From assembly GCA_002390205.1 (NCBI GenBank), contig DGOV01000120.1, positions 1 through 10,399 on the forward strand: DNA of 10,399 nt. The letters run 5' to 3'. Positions 1 through 7,442 of this stretch are shown one piece after another. Under the pieces are notes generated by a model. It was given only the letters and a program-made list of their open reading frames with translations. It was not told where the DNA came from and did not search any database. The translations under genes and the position numbers were made by a program. This stretch comes from Proteobacteria bacterium UBA4457 (GTDB taxonomy: Bacteria > Pseudomonadota > Gammaproteobacteria > Ga0077536). Within the stretch, counting starts at the first letter, position 1; each line of letters begins with the position of its first letter.

Positions 1-14
1 AATATTTATTAACC

Positions 15-929
15 ATGCAAACACTTGTATTGGTTCTAATTGTAATTGGCCTTAAAAGCTCAATTAAATTTGTTCCGCAAAATCGTGCTTATGTGATCGA
101 ACGTTTTGGTAAATATCAGTCCACAAAAGAAGCTGGATTAAATTTTATCCTCCCCTTTATTGATCGCATTTCTGCAGATCGGTCTCTGAAAGAAAAAGCC
201 GTCGACGTGCCCGAGCAAAGCGCTATTACGAAAGATAATATTTCCTTGTCTGTAGACGGTGTACTTTATTTTCGTGTGCTTGATCCGTATAAAGCGACTT
301 ATGGCATAGATGATTATGTGTTTGCTGTAACTCAGTTGGCCCAAACCACGATGCGTTCTGAGTTGGGTAAAATGGAGCTTGATAAAACGTTTGAAGAGCG
401 CGACATATTAAACACTAATATCGTAGCGGCGATTAATGAGGCCGCAAGTCCATGGGGTATTCAAGTACTTCGTTATGAGATAAAAGATATTGTACCACCT
501 CAGTCAGTTATGCAAGCCATGGAAGCACAGATGAAAGCTGAGCGGGTGAAGCGCGCTCAGATCTTGGAGTCAGAAGGGGATAGACAATCGGCTATTAACC
601 GAGCTGAGGGTGCAAAAGCGTCCGTAGTATTAGCAGCCGAAGCAGAAAAAGAAGAGCAGGTCTTGCGCGCAGAAGGTGAGGCCAAGGCGATTGTGGCTGT
701 TGCATCAGCCCAAGCAGAATCTCTAAGACAAGTAGGTCAAGCAGCGGCAACTGAAGAAGGTCAGAAGGCAGTACAGCTTGATTTGGCGACCAAGGCAATT
801 GAGGCTAAACTTGCTATAGCGAAAGAGTCGTCAGTGGTCTTATTACCCGATAACGGTACTGATGCGGCCAGCATGGTTACTCAGGCCATGACGATTATAA
901 ACACGCTTAATAAGAACGTTGCGAGCTAA
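15..929 (+). CDS. qmcA: SPFH/band-7 membrane protein, QmcA/stomatin-like
   Basis: This is a membrane-anchored prohibitin/stomatin-type protein, a family that forms large oligomers in membrane microdomains and is often linked to membrane protease or quality-control functions. The N-terminus (about residues 3-13) is hydrophobic and would anchor it. The SPFH domain follows (about 18-190), with the family hallmarks VPQNRAYVIERFGKY, the LDKTFEERDILN stretch and PWGIQVLRYEIKDI. An Ala/Glu-rich coiled coil (about 170-260) with repeated AEGEAKA-type units comes next. At 304 residues it matches E. coli QmcA (about 305). The ATG at 15 has no clear ribosome site and the frame stays open to the window edge, so the true start may be a few codons upstream, outside the window. 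The stop is 3 bp before the NfeD-like gene, the classic pairing for this family. The family call is secure; the exact cellular role is not. Confidence 0.9.
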   Translation: MQTLVLVLIVIGLKSSIKFVPQNRAYVIERFGKYQSTKEAGLNFILPFIDRISADRSLKEKAVDVPEQSAITKDNISLSVDGVLYFRVLDPYKATYGIDDYVFAVTQLAQTTMRSELGKMELDKTFEERDILNTNIVAAINEAASPWGIQVLRYEIKDIVPPQSVMQAMEAQMKAERVKRAQILESEGDRQSAINRAEGAKASVVLAAEAEKEEQVLRAEGEAKAIVAVASAQAESLRQVGQAAATEEGQKAVQLDLATKAIEAKLAIAKESSVVLLPDNGTDAASMVTQAMTIINTLNKNVAS

Positions 930-932
930 AAA

Positions 933-1391
933 ATGAATTGGATTAGTAATAATTTGTCTGAAAGTTTGATTATGGCTGGTTTAGCATTGCTTGTTATCGA
1001 AGTTGTGGTTTTGGGTTTCTCAACTTTCGTCTTGTTTTTTGTTGGTCTTGCTGCGGTGGCAGCAGGAGGGCTTATGACCGTTGGTGTTATCCCAGATTCA
1101 ATGCTCAGTGCATTGTTAAGCGTGGGAGTATTAACCGCCTTATCGGCCGTGATCTTGTGGCGCCCGTTAAAGTCTATGCAAGGTAACGTTGAAAGTAGGA
1201 AAGTTACGAATGATTTAGTTGGACATATTTTTATTTTAAATGATGCTGTGTCTAGGACCAAAAATCCTGTTTATCGTTATTCAGGTATCGATTGGAATCT
1301 TAGCAGTGAACAAGAATTGTCAGCAGGTACCCTAGTTAAAGTGACCGGAGTTGCTGTTGGGAAATTCATCATTCAAGCAAAAGAGACATAG
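933..1391 (+). CDS. NfeD-like membrane protein with C-terminal OB fold
   Basis: This is a short NfeD protein (152 residues), the usual operon partner of SPFH proteins (compare E. coli YbbJ beside QmcA). It is thought to support assembly or function of the SPFH oligomer in the inner membrane. Residues about 13-75 form two to three closely packed membrane segments rich in Leu, Val and Ala, including an AAVAAGGLMTVGVIP turn. The C-terminal part (about 95-150) carries the OB-fold signature: VGHIFILND, then the YRYSGIDWNLSS stretch matching the family G-x-V-x-Y-x-G-x-x-W pattern, then GTLVKVTGVAVGKFIIQ. The ATG lies 3 bp after the stop of the SPFH gene, so the two are almost certainly co-transcribed and probably translationally coupled. 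It lacks the N-terminal protease domain found in long NfeD proteins. Confidence 0.9.
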   Translation: MNWISNNLSESLIMAGLALLVIEVVVLGFSTFVLFFVGLAAVAAGGLMTVGVIPDSMLSALLSVGVLTALSAVILWRPLKSMQGNVESRKVTNDLVGHIFILNDAVSRTKNPVYRYSGIDWNLSSEQELSAGTLVKVTGVAVGKFIIQAKET

Positions 1392-1422
1392 GCCTTTATT
1401 TTTTTACTCCAACACGATCGTT

Positions 1423-1759
1423 GGTCAGTTAGAAATAGCGTTAGGCGAAGTATCTTCGAGAAGCGGATGCGATATTTATCGAAGAGTTGGTGAGTTCCGG
1501 GTGTTTTGAGACGACTGCTCAAGCCTTCGCTACTTTCCTGCGAGTGAAGCCTGTTGTCGTAATGGGTGATGGGCGAACGTATGAATATTTAGTCGTGCTA
1601 AGATAAAGATTGGTGCGGAGTGAATATAAAAAAGTTAGTCATGACACATTGGTTTTATATTAGATAAGAAAGACTATATTGTCGGAACGTTCTGACGAGT
1701 TTTACGGTAGACAGATTAGTAGAATATTTTTTGACGTAAAATGGAGAACTAATTTGTGA
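1423..1759 (+). pseudogene. guaA: Decayed 3' end of guaA (GMP synthase)
   Basis: The spacer between the NfeD-like gene and the next gene reads, across several frames, as the C-terminal part of GuaA in the correct order. At 1423-1452, GQLEIALGEV resembles family GLAIRVLGEV. After a frame change, 1451-1603 gives YLREADAIFIEEL, then QAFATFLRV, VVVMGDGRTYEYLVVLR, and a TAA at 1604. After another frame change, 1641-1652 gives MTHW (family MTAHW). A third change gives LSERSDEFYG (family VSNRIINEVNG) at 1679-1708, then ISRIFFDVK (family ISRVVYDISGK) at 1715-1741, ending with a TGA at 1757. The span, about 337 bp, is close to what the last roughly 115-120 residues of GuaA would need, so loss is mainly by small indels and substitutions. 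The ATP-PPase part and glutaminase domain are absent. The PPase-dimerisation segment around ADAIFIEEL and VMGDGR is unmistakable; matches after 1640 are weaker individually but colinear. Confidence 0.85.
1743..1746 (+). promoter_or_regulatory. Ribosome binding site for the small secreted protein
   Basis: GGAG lies 9 bp before the GTG at 1756 and supports that start. It sits inside the terminal codons of the guaA relic, where the family would encode the KPPATIEWE end. Confidence 0.5.
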
Positions 1760-2109
1760 AAGTGAAATATTTTTTCTTCCCATGGGTGCTGTTCTTTTTC
1801 TCGGGTCAGGCATCGGCTGCTGAGACTGCTACTCTGCAAAGATATAGTTTCGCCCACTGTGCAGCATATTTTTTCAATTCCACAAAAGTAAGCAGAGTAG
1901 GTCAATATGAAGAACTTTACCAGTTAGGTGAAGAAGCTATAGGTTTTTCTCGGCGGACGCTAACAAACGAGGAAACTGTTTTCCGAATGGCCGAAGCATC
2001 AGAAGAGATGACTAATATCATTGAAAGAGACTGGAGGAAGTTTGAGATTCTAAGAGATATGTATGACCTCTCTTGTAGACGACTACTCCTAGATACGCCG
2101 AAAGACTAA
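1756..2109 (+). CDS. Small secreted protein of unknown function
   Basis: I do not recognise this 117-residue protein. It begins with a standard signal peptide: Lys at positions 2 and 4, a hydrophobic core (YFFFPWVLFFFSG) and a small-residue cleavage site QASA-AE, predicting cut after about residue 21. The mature part is about 95 residues, largely helical in character, with Glu- and Arg-rich amphipathic stretches. Two cysteines, one in FAHCAAYFF and one in LSCRRLLL, could form a single disulfide in the periplasm. There is no lipobox. The start is GTG at 1756, preceded by GGAG. The first bases overlap the last codons of the guaA relic, so the gene's 5' signals sit in decayed coding DNA. No neighbour suggests a function. 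The signal peptide and good ribosome site argue that it is a real gene. Confidence 0.7.
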   Translation: MKVKYFFFPWVLFFFSGQASAAETATLQRYSFAHCAAYFFNSTKVSRVGQYEELYQLGEEAIGFSRRTLTNEETVFRMAEASEEMTNIIERDWRKFEILRDMYDLSCRRLLLDTPKD

Positions 2110-2184
2110 AACTGTAGACTCTCTTGTGTAGATAATGCCAGATTATTTTTTTCGAACTCCATTAGGAATAAACCGAACTATATG

Positions 2185-2211
2185 TTGATAGGTCGGCAAA
2201 AAATGTACAAT
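2185..2211 (+). promoter_or_regulatory. Possible sigma-70 promoter for the ThDP enzyme gene
   Basis: TTGATA at 2185-2190 and TACAAT at 2206-2211 are near-consensus hexamers, but the spacer is only 15 bp, shorter than the usual 17. Transcription would start near 2218, about 35 bp before the ATG. GAAGG at 2241-2245 is the likely ribosome site, 8 bp before the ATG at 2254. Confidence 0.4.
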
Positions 2212-2253
2212 ACTATTGTTATTAAATTGCATGTATAGACGAAGGCGAAGACT

Positions 2254-3825
2254 ATGAATGGTGCCCATGCATTGTTAGAGACTTTAATGGAATCTGGAGT
2301 AGAGGTGTGCTTTTCTAATCCCGGAACCTCCGAAATGCATCTGGTAACTGCAATTGGTAAGACCGACAACGTCCGTTCTATTCTCTGTTTGTTTGAGGGC
2401 GTAGTGAGTGGAGCGGCTGATGGGTATGCACGACTTTCAGGAAAACCTGCTATTACACTTCTTCACCTTGGGCCAGGTTACGCTAATAGTATGGCCAACC
2501 TACACAATGCTCGCCGTGCACGATCAGCTATCGTTAATATAGTGGGAGATCATGCTGTCTGGCATCATCAGCATGATGCACCCCTTACTTCCGATGTTGA
2601 AGCTCACGTGAAGATTCACTCACATTGGTACAAATTCACTGACTCTGCTGAAGACCTCTCTATGGCTGGAGCGGAAGCTGTTTCAGCTGCGCTTTCAGGA
2701 GCAGGTAAAATTGCTACGCTGGTTGTTCCTGCTAATCATGCATGGGAGTCAGCGACTAAATCTTACGACCGAATCAAGCCCGAGCCCTTGTCTGAAGTGT
2801 CTATTGCAACGTTAGACTCGTGTACTGAGCTGCTAAATAATGGGCGTAAAACCGCTCTTATGCTTGGTGGAAGAGCGTTACAAGAAGATACACTAGAGCT
2901 CGCCGGACGAATCAGTGAGAGCACCGGTGTGACTCTTTTAGGTGAAACTTTCCCTGCGCGATTGCAAAGAGGTGTGGGTAGAGTGCCAGTTGCGCGCGTT
3001 CCATACTTTGCTGAGCAAGCAATTGATTTTCTAGCTGAATTTGAGCAGCTAATCTTGATAGGTGCTCCTGCTCCAGTTGCTTTTTTTGCATATCCAGGAG
3101 TCTCAAGTACGCTATTTCCTGATAATTGCCTGGTGTCATCGCTCGCAATGCCTGATGAAGATATCTTACAAGCGTTGACTGATTTAACAGAAAAAGTTGA
3201 CGCGCCAAATACTTTTCCAACCCAAGCGATGGCAGAATACAAAGTCTCATCAGATGAGTTAACTCCAACTACGGTAGGGCAAATAGTATCCTCTCGGATT
3301 CCCGAAAATACTATTTTAGTAGATGAAGGCATTAGTAGTGGGCTTGAGCTATTCGTCCAGACTCAAAATGCCCCTAAACACGATTGGTTGGCAATAACAG
3401 GAGGATCGATCGGATACGGATTGCCTGTATGCTTGGGTGCAAGCATCGCGTGCCCAGAGAGGAAAGTAGTTGGGTTACAGGCCGATGGCAGCGCAATGTA
3501 TACCGTTCAGGCACTATGGAGTATGGCTCGAGAGAAGACCGACGTGACGGTCGTTTTGCTGAACAACAGTAGCTACAATATCTTAAATGTCGAGCTGTAC
3601 CGGACTCGCGCAGGTGAGCCGAATGAAAAGACGCTGTCTATGCTCGATTTATCTAATCCAACTATTGACTGGGTCAAGATTGCGCAAGGTATGGGCGTTA
3701 GTGCTAGTAGAGTAAATACGGTCGCAGAATTTGATCATGAGTTTAGCCGCGCGATGGATACTCACGGCCCTCATTTAATAGAGGTTATACTTGAGCAACA
3801 GATTGGGGCAGCGATAAATCGGTAG
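2254..3825 (+). CDS. ThDP-dependent enzyme, acetolactate synthase/MdlC-like
   Basis: This is a full-length thiamine-diphosphate enzyme of the acetolactate synthase/benzoylformate decarboxylase superfamily (523 residues). The N-terminal Pyr domain (about 1-165) has the NPGTSEMH motif at 22-29 and the catalytic-type Glu48 in LFEGVVSGAADGYAR, which activates the cofactor. A middle domain (about 180-320) follows. The C-terminal PP domain (about 340-523) carries GGSIGYGLPVCLGA and the metal/diphosphate motif ADGS (410-413) through LNN (436-438), where Ala replaces the first Gly of GDG. The GDHAVWHHQHDAPLTSD block marks the subfamily usually annotated as acetolactate synthase large subunit. There is no small regulatory subunit gene beside it and the length is shorter than true IlvB/IlvG, so a biosynthetic acetolactate synthase is unlikely. 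A 2-keto acid decarboxylase or lyase is more plausible. The substrate cannot be told from the sequence. Confidence 0.85.
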   Translation: MNGAHALLETLMESGVEVCFSNPGTSEMHLVTAIGKTDNVRSILCLFEGVVSGAADGYARLSGKPAITLLHLGPGYANSMANLHNARRARSAIVNIVGDHAVWHHQHDAPLTSDVEAHVKIHSHWYKFTDSAEDLSMAGAEAVSAALSGAGKIATLVVPANHAWESATKSYDRIKPEPLSEVSIATLDSCTELLNNGRKTALMLGGRALQEDTLELAGRISESTGVTLLGETFPARLQRGVGRVPVARVPYFAEQAIDFLAEFEQLILIGAPAPVAFFAYPGVSSTLFPDNCLVSSLAMPDEDILQALTDLTEKVDAPNTFPTQAMAEYKVSSDELTPTTVGQIVSSRIPENTILVDEGISSGLELFVQTQNAPKHDWLAITGGSIGYGLPVCLGASIACPERKVVGLQADGSAMYTVQALWSMAREKTDVTVVLLNNSSYNILNVELYRTRAGEPNEKTLSMLDLSNPTIDWVKIAQGMGVSASRVNTVAEFDHEFSRAMDTHGPHLIEVILEQQIGAAINR

Positions 3826-3940
3826 TGAGAGACCAGATGCCCTTAGGTGAATATTAATTGAGCGCCAGAGCAAACGATCCTTTCGTCCTGCAGCGTCGTA
3901 ACTGAACTGATAGGAAATTACTAAATCACTGGGAATTACT

Positions 3941-4489
3941 ATGCAAGATTTATTTCTAAAAATACTAGAGTCGATTGGAGAAGATCCATCTCGAGAAGGA
4001 CTGCAAAAAACCCCTGAGAGAGCTGCTAAGGCACTACAATTCCTGACGTCTGGTGCTAATGAAGACTTAACGACGATTGTTAATGGTGCTCTTTTTGAAT
4101 CTGTCTCAAGAGAGATGGTGATAGTTAAAGACATTGAGATATACAGCCTTTGTGAGCATCACATGTTGCCTTTCTTTGGCCGCTGTCATATTGGCTATAT
4201 ACCAGATGGAAAAGTACTCGGGGTCAGTAAGCTTGCCAGAATAAGTGATATGTTTTCTAGGCGTCTTCAAATTCAAGAAAAGCTCACTCATGAGATAGCT
4301 ACTGCCGTGTTTGATATAGCGAAGCCCTTGGGCGTCGGAGTTATTGTAGAAGCCAGCCATCTTTGCATGATGATGAGAGGAGTTCAAAAGCAGAATTCTT
4401 CCATGGTTTCTTCTTCTATGTTGGGCTCATTTCTTTCGTCTGATAGGACTCGATCTGAATTTTTACAGCTAGTATCCTCACGCAGCTGA
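3941..4489 (+). CDS. folE: GTP cyclohydrolase I (type IA)
   Basis: FolE converts GTP to 7,8-dihydroneopterin triphosphate, the first step toward tetrahydrofolate and other pterins, and also feeds queuosine-type deazapurines. The 182-residue protein is complete. The N-terminal helix region has the EDPSREGLQKTPERAAKAL signature (about 14-32). The zinc ligands are all present: Cys71 and His74 in SLCEHHMLPFFG, and Cys142 in HLCMMMRG, with the same 71-residue Cys-Cys spacing as E. coli Cys110/Cys181. The VSKLARI segment, QIQEKLT and the SSSMLGSF block (GTP pocket) follow. GGGA lies 8 bp before the ATG. It sits 115 bp after the ThDP enzyme gene on the same strand; whether they share a transcript is unclear. 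Nothing suggests a zinc-independent or degenerate form. Confidence 0.95.
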   Translation: MQDLFLKILESIGEDPSREGLQKTPERAAKALQFLTSGANEDLTTIVNGALFESVSREMVIVKDIEIYSLCEHHMLPFFGRCHIGYIPDGKVLGVSKLARISDMFSRRLQIQEKLTHEIATAVFDIAKPLGVGVIVEASHLCMMMRGVQKQNSSMVSSSMLGSFLSSDRTRSEFLQLVSSRS

Positions 4490-4545
4490 TTCCCTGAAAC
4501 TATAGATTCTCTGCCAGTAAGAGCAGTTCATCTTGGAGCTGTACA

Positions 4546-4563
4546 TTTCGCTCGTCTGCGAAA
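4546..4563 (+). repeat. Short perfect inverted repeat after folE
   Basis: TTTCGC at 4546-4551 and GCGAAA at 4558-4563 are exact reverse complements around a 6-base loop, 57 bp past the folE stop. No T-run follows on either strand, so it is not a standard intrinsic terminator. It could be a 3' mRNA hairpin or a weak operator, or chance. Confidence 0.3.
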
Positions 4564-4642
4564 AATTAAGTGTTATCATGGCAAGTCTTACGGTTTATCG
4601 TATATTAAATATGCTTCACAGATTATCGGTCGTTGTGCGTTT

Positions 4643-5890
4643 ATGAATTCAAATCAGTCACGGTCAAAGGCGCATGATGACAATGAAGCTGGCGTCGAAG
4701 GAAATACAAGGTCTGTTGGACAATACAGCTTAAAAGTTTTCGACTCTATTTTAAAACTCCCTGAAAATGAGTGGGATGAGATAGTAGGTTCGTCTGGCAT
4801 CACTAGATCTCATGGCTATCTAAGAGCTATTGAAGCAGCAAAAATACAAGGTTGCGATTACTTCTACCCGGTCATATATGACGAGCTGGGCAACATAGTG
4901 GGCCACGCGTGCGTTTATACTGTGATTACTGATTTTGCACAGCTCTTGCCTAGGTTTTTTTTCGATGTGGTTAAAAAAATTAGAAAAATATGGCCTTCTT
5001 TATTAAGTCTTCGGATAACAGAGTGTGCTACGCCGCTCATATCGGGCTGCTCTATTTCTAACAAAGACGGAGTTTGTCGACGCCAAATCATGATGTATGT
5101 CGAGACGGCTATGCAAGATATAGCTTCTACGAAAAACAGCAAGTTGTTAGTTCTCAGAGATTTCCTCGAAAATGAACGGGACTTTTTCAAAGTACTTGAA
5201 GGTCGAGGATATAAGACGCGATCTAATTTTCCTTTAGCGCGGATTAAGATTAAATGGAAGAGCTATGATTCTTATTTGAATAGCTTTCGTGCCCGATACC
5301 GTAAAGATATCAAGAGGAGATTGAGGCATGCTGAGTTGGGGGGAAACGCTGTGGAAGTGATTCAAAATTTCGCAAGTGATTCTCATTTATGGGCGGATCA
5401 AGCCGGAATTATAAGATCAGATACCCGTGGTTTTATGAGAGAAGCTTTGACGCCGGGATATTATGAAAACATGGATCTGATACTCGGGCCTAATAGCTTG
5501 CTCGTCACTGTCGTCTCGGAGAGTAAACGCATCGCTCATGGGATGGTAATATTTGATGACGAGACTACTTTTGCTACTTTTTTTGGAAGAGACAAACGCT
5601 CTCCAGGCGGTGAATGGTTCCAGTTAATTAACGAGGTGGTTCGGATAGCAATCGATCGAAAAAGTAAGTTTTTACACTTAGGGTTAGGATCTTACGATGG
5701 AAAATCTATTATTGGCGCTGATATCGAACCTCAGTACGTCTATCGACGGTCGACTAATCTACTTTTAAATTTTGTGATAAATCGTGTCCCAGACTTAATG
5801 AAAGCCGACAGTCTACCTGCTCGAAGGCTCTTTCGGGAATACTCAAATTCTCCCACTTCAACGGCTTCTGCGGATCGAATTAATGCCTAG
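4643..5890 (+). CDS. GNAT/FemAB-like acyltransferase (BioF2-like domain)
   Basis: This 415-residue protein resembles the GNAT-fold family carrying a FemAB/BioF2-like acetyltransferase domain, whose members transfer acyl or aminoacyl groups in cell-wall, exopolysaccharide or lipid pathways. The first 25 or so residues are polar and probably disordered. A first acyltransferase-like half follows (about 28-195, with YFYPVIYDELGNIVGHACVY). The diagnostic block SYLNSFRARYRKDIKRRLRHAE falls in two pieces around 210-230. The second GNAT half includes SKRIAHGMVIFDDETTFATFFG and a strand ending HLGLGSYDGKSIIGADIEPQ (about 350-370), equivalent to the family L-G-x-G-x-Y-x-x-K motif. No membrane segment or signal peptide is seen, so it acts in the cytoplasm. 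No clear ribosome site precedes the ATG and no in-frame start exists just upstream. The acceptor is unknown; the convergent flippase-like gene hints at an envelope lipid or glycan. Confidence 0.7.
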   Translation: MNSNQSRSKAHDDNEAGVEGNTRSVGQYSLKVFDSILKLPENEWDEIVGSSGITRSHGYLRAIEAAKIQGCDYFYPVIYDELGNIVGHACVYTVITDFAQLLPRFFFDVVKKIRKIWPSLLSLRITECATPLISGCSISNKDGVCRRQIMMYVETAMQDIASTKNSKLLVLRDFLENERDFFKVLEGRGYKTRSNFPLARIKIKWKSYDSYLNSFRARYRKDIKRRLRHAELGGNAVEVIQNFASDSHLWADQAGIIRSDTRGFMREALTPGYYENMDLILGPNSLLVTVVSESKRIAHGMVIFDDETTFATFFGRDKRSPGGEWFQLINEVVRIAIDRKSKFLHLGLGSYDGKSIIGADIEPQYVYRRSTNLLLNFVINRVPDLMKADSLPARRLFREYSNSPTSTASADRINA

Positions 5891-6776
5891 TCAATGTTTG
5901 ATCAAGAAATTCCCAGCCCCCTCCCATCACAGCTATTGTTAGACGAAAAATATATAAAAAAGATATCATTTGAATTGCTTCTACTGGCGATAACCCAATC
6001 GAGATATAAAGTGCTGATCCCATAATCTCGGTGAGACCTATACCTAAGAAGTGGACGGGAACTCCGTTAAAGATCATCGATAGAGACATCACAAAAAGGA
6101 CATCCATATATGAGATGTCCATACCTAGGTCTAAACTTGCTAGCCATATGGCTGAAGATAGTAGGGTTTGCATTGCAACTGAGCTTACGAATATCGTTAC
6201 TATCTTTGGCATATTGATAACGACAAATTTGTTAATGCTAACAAAGTATTTTTTCCATACCATAATGATGGCAAGGATCGTAAAACATATGCCGGCCGAT
6301 ATAAGATAATTCATCTGTGGGTACTCGAAAGGGTGCTCCTTATAGCTAAGCAAAAAAGTCGCAATTAAAAGCAATGAGAATACGCCCACTGAATGATCTA
6401 GGATGATAGCTCTAAGCCGCACTTGCTTGCTAGTTTGATGCATTTTCAATTTAAAAAATTTCGCAAAGTCTGCACCTGCGGAAAACGGCAGAAAAAAATG
6501 ATAGAAAAGACCTTGCATGTTAAGGCGCAAAGAGTCGACCGCACTTAGTTGAATATCCATCAGGCTGGCAACTCTTCGAAATCTCCAAGAGTAGATATAG
6601 AAGGATATTTGACTGACCAGAAACCCCGCGCCAACCAAGATTCCCCAATTAGATGTAATGTCGACAGAACTATTAGTGCTTAAGTTGTAAATAAGGGCGA
6701 CCAAACCTAATACGACTAAAGTTGTATGAATTTTTTTAAACCAAAAAGTTAAGCGTTTGCCAATCATTTTTTTCAC
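5880..6776 (-). CDS. Flippase-like / LPG synthase transmembrane-domain protein
   Basis: This is an integral membrane protein (298 residues) of the UPF0104/lysylphosphatidylglycerol synthase transmembrane family, related to the membrane half of MprF and to AglD-type proteins that move or modify lipid-linked molecules. About seven to eight hydrophobic segments are visible, roughly at 17-34, 44-64, 124-144, 154-172, 188-212, 222-240 and 243-290. Family landmarks are HFFLPFSAGADFAKFFKL (about 94-111, the P-x-x-x-G-x-D/E motif), ILDHSVGVFSL (about 125-135) and VHFLGIGLTEIMG (about 241-253, the G-x-G-x-x-E motif). There is no catalytic aminoacyl-transferase domain, so it is not a full MprF. The GTG at 6776 and an ATG three codons later (6767) are both possible starts. 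The gene lies 27 bp after the flavin-reductase stop and its 3' end overlaps the convergent acyltransferase gene by 11 bp. Confidence 0.8.
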   Translation of the reverse strand: MKKMIGKRLTFWFKKIHTTLVVLGLVALIYNLSTNSSVDITSNWGILVGAGFLVSQISFYIYSWRFRRVASLMDIQLSAVDSLRLNMQGLFYHFFLPFSAGADFAKFFKLKMHQTSKQVRLRAIILDHSVGVFSLLLIATFLLSYKEHPFEYPQMNYLISAGICFTILAIIMVWKKYFVSINKFVVINMPKIVTIFVSSVAMQTLLSSAIWLASLDLGMDISYMDVLFVMSLSMIFNGVPVHFLGIGLTEIMGSALYISIGLSPVEAIQMISFLYIFRLTIAVMGGGWEFLDQTLTRH

Positions 6777-6803
6777 CCGAACAGGTAATGGATATTTATA
6801 TAG

Positions 6804-7409
6804 CTACTTCGGCCTTTCAAGAGTGAAGCGATCTTTAGTACGAGTATATTCTAAGCCTCCCATGCGTCCGATTGGCTTAAGTTTATCGGGGTCGATTTTG
6901 TAGTTACTGATAATATCGTCACATACATGGAAACGAACAACTTCTCCAATGACGAATGCTCCCCCAAGAAGCTTCTGGCTGATTTCGACAATCTGTAATA
7001 AACGACATTCCATACTTATTTTGGCTTCTTTGAGTCTTGGGGGTGCGACTAGGTCGCTCGCTATGGGAGTAAGATTAGCAAGTTCGAACTCATCGACGTC
7101 TGGGGATACGTCTGCAGAGGTTACATTCATCTCTTCCGAAAATCCGTGCGACACTATGTTGATGACAAATTCTCTAGTATTTTTTATGTTATTTTTAGTA
7201 TCTCGGTCTCTATCACTTTTTACTTTCATTGGGCTGAATCCTATCACGGGTGGATTTGCGCTAATTCCAGTAAAAAAGCTATATGGGGCAAGGTTGTTGA
7301 TTCGATCCTGACTTTGGGAAGATACGAAAGCTATAGGACGCGGAACAATTGATCCGATCAGGATTTTGTAAATGTCTTTAGGTTCTGAGGCAAGAGGGTC
7401 AATTATCAT
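6804..7409 (-). CDS. Flavin reductase-like FMN-binding protein
   Basis: This is a flavin-reductase-like protein with an FMN-binding split barrel (the DIM6/NTAB-type family). Members bind FMN and serve as NAD(P)H:flavin reductases or as stand-alone flavoproteins. The chosen ATG at 7409 gives 201 residues and the usual family opening MIIDPLASEPKDIYKILIGS. An 8-codon extension to a TTG at 7433 is possible but has no ribosome site, whereas AAGGA lies 12 bp before the ATG. Flavin-contact blocks are VPRPIAFVSSQS and NLAPYSFFTGISANPPVIGF, followed by DTKNNIKNTREFVINIV. The C-terminal GRMGGLEYTRT motif is typical. It lies 68 bp downstream of the Lrp/AsnC regulator and 27 bp upstream of the flippase-like gene, so it sits in the middle of a likely three-gene operon. 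Its redox partner cannot be told from the window. Confidence 0.88.
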   Translation of the reverse strand: MIIDPLASEPKDIYKILIGSIVPRPIAFVSSQSQDRINNLAPYSFFTGISANPPVIGFSPMKVKSDRDRDTKNNIKNTREFVINIVSHGFSEEMNVTSADVSPDVDEFELANLTPIASDLVAPPRLKEAKISMECRLLQIVEISQKLLGGAFVIGEVVRFHVCDDIISNYKIDPDKLKPIGRMGGLEYTRTKDRFTLERPK

Positions 7410-7442
7410 TTTGGACTTAAATCCTTTTTCCAATTTTAATGT

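Noticed and set aside
1392..1410. AGGCCT followed by a T-rich run after the NfeD gene, considered as an intrinsic terminator.
   Set aside because: AGGCCT is a 6-base palindrome with no loop, so it cannot form a hairpin, and no longer stem is present before the T-run.
2763..3332. Long open frame of 189 codons on the minus strand inside the ThDP enzyme gene.
   Set aside because: It lies wholly within a well-supported gene on the other strand, is Ser/Cys-rich with no recognisable motif, and has the look of an antisense shadow frame.
3874..3886. ACGA-TCCTT-TCGT inverted repeat upstream of folE, considered as an operator or riboswitch stem.
   Set aside because: A 4-bp stem is expected by chance, and no conserved pterin or purine riboswitch core is recognisable around it.
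7410..7433. N-terminal extension of the flavin reductase to a TTG start at 7433.
   Set aside because: The extra eight residues are not typical of the family, the TTG has no Shine-Dalgarno sequence, and AAGGA precedes the internal ATG at 7409, which gives the usual family N-terminus.
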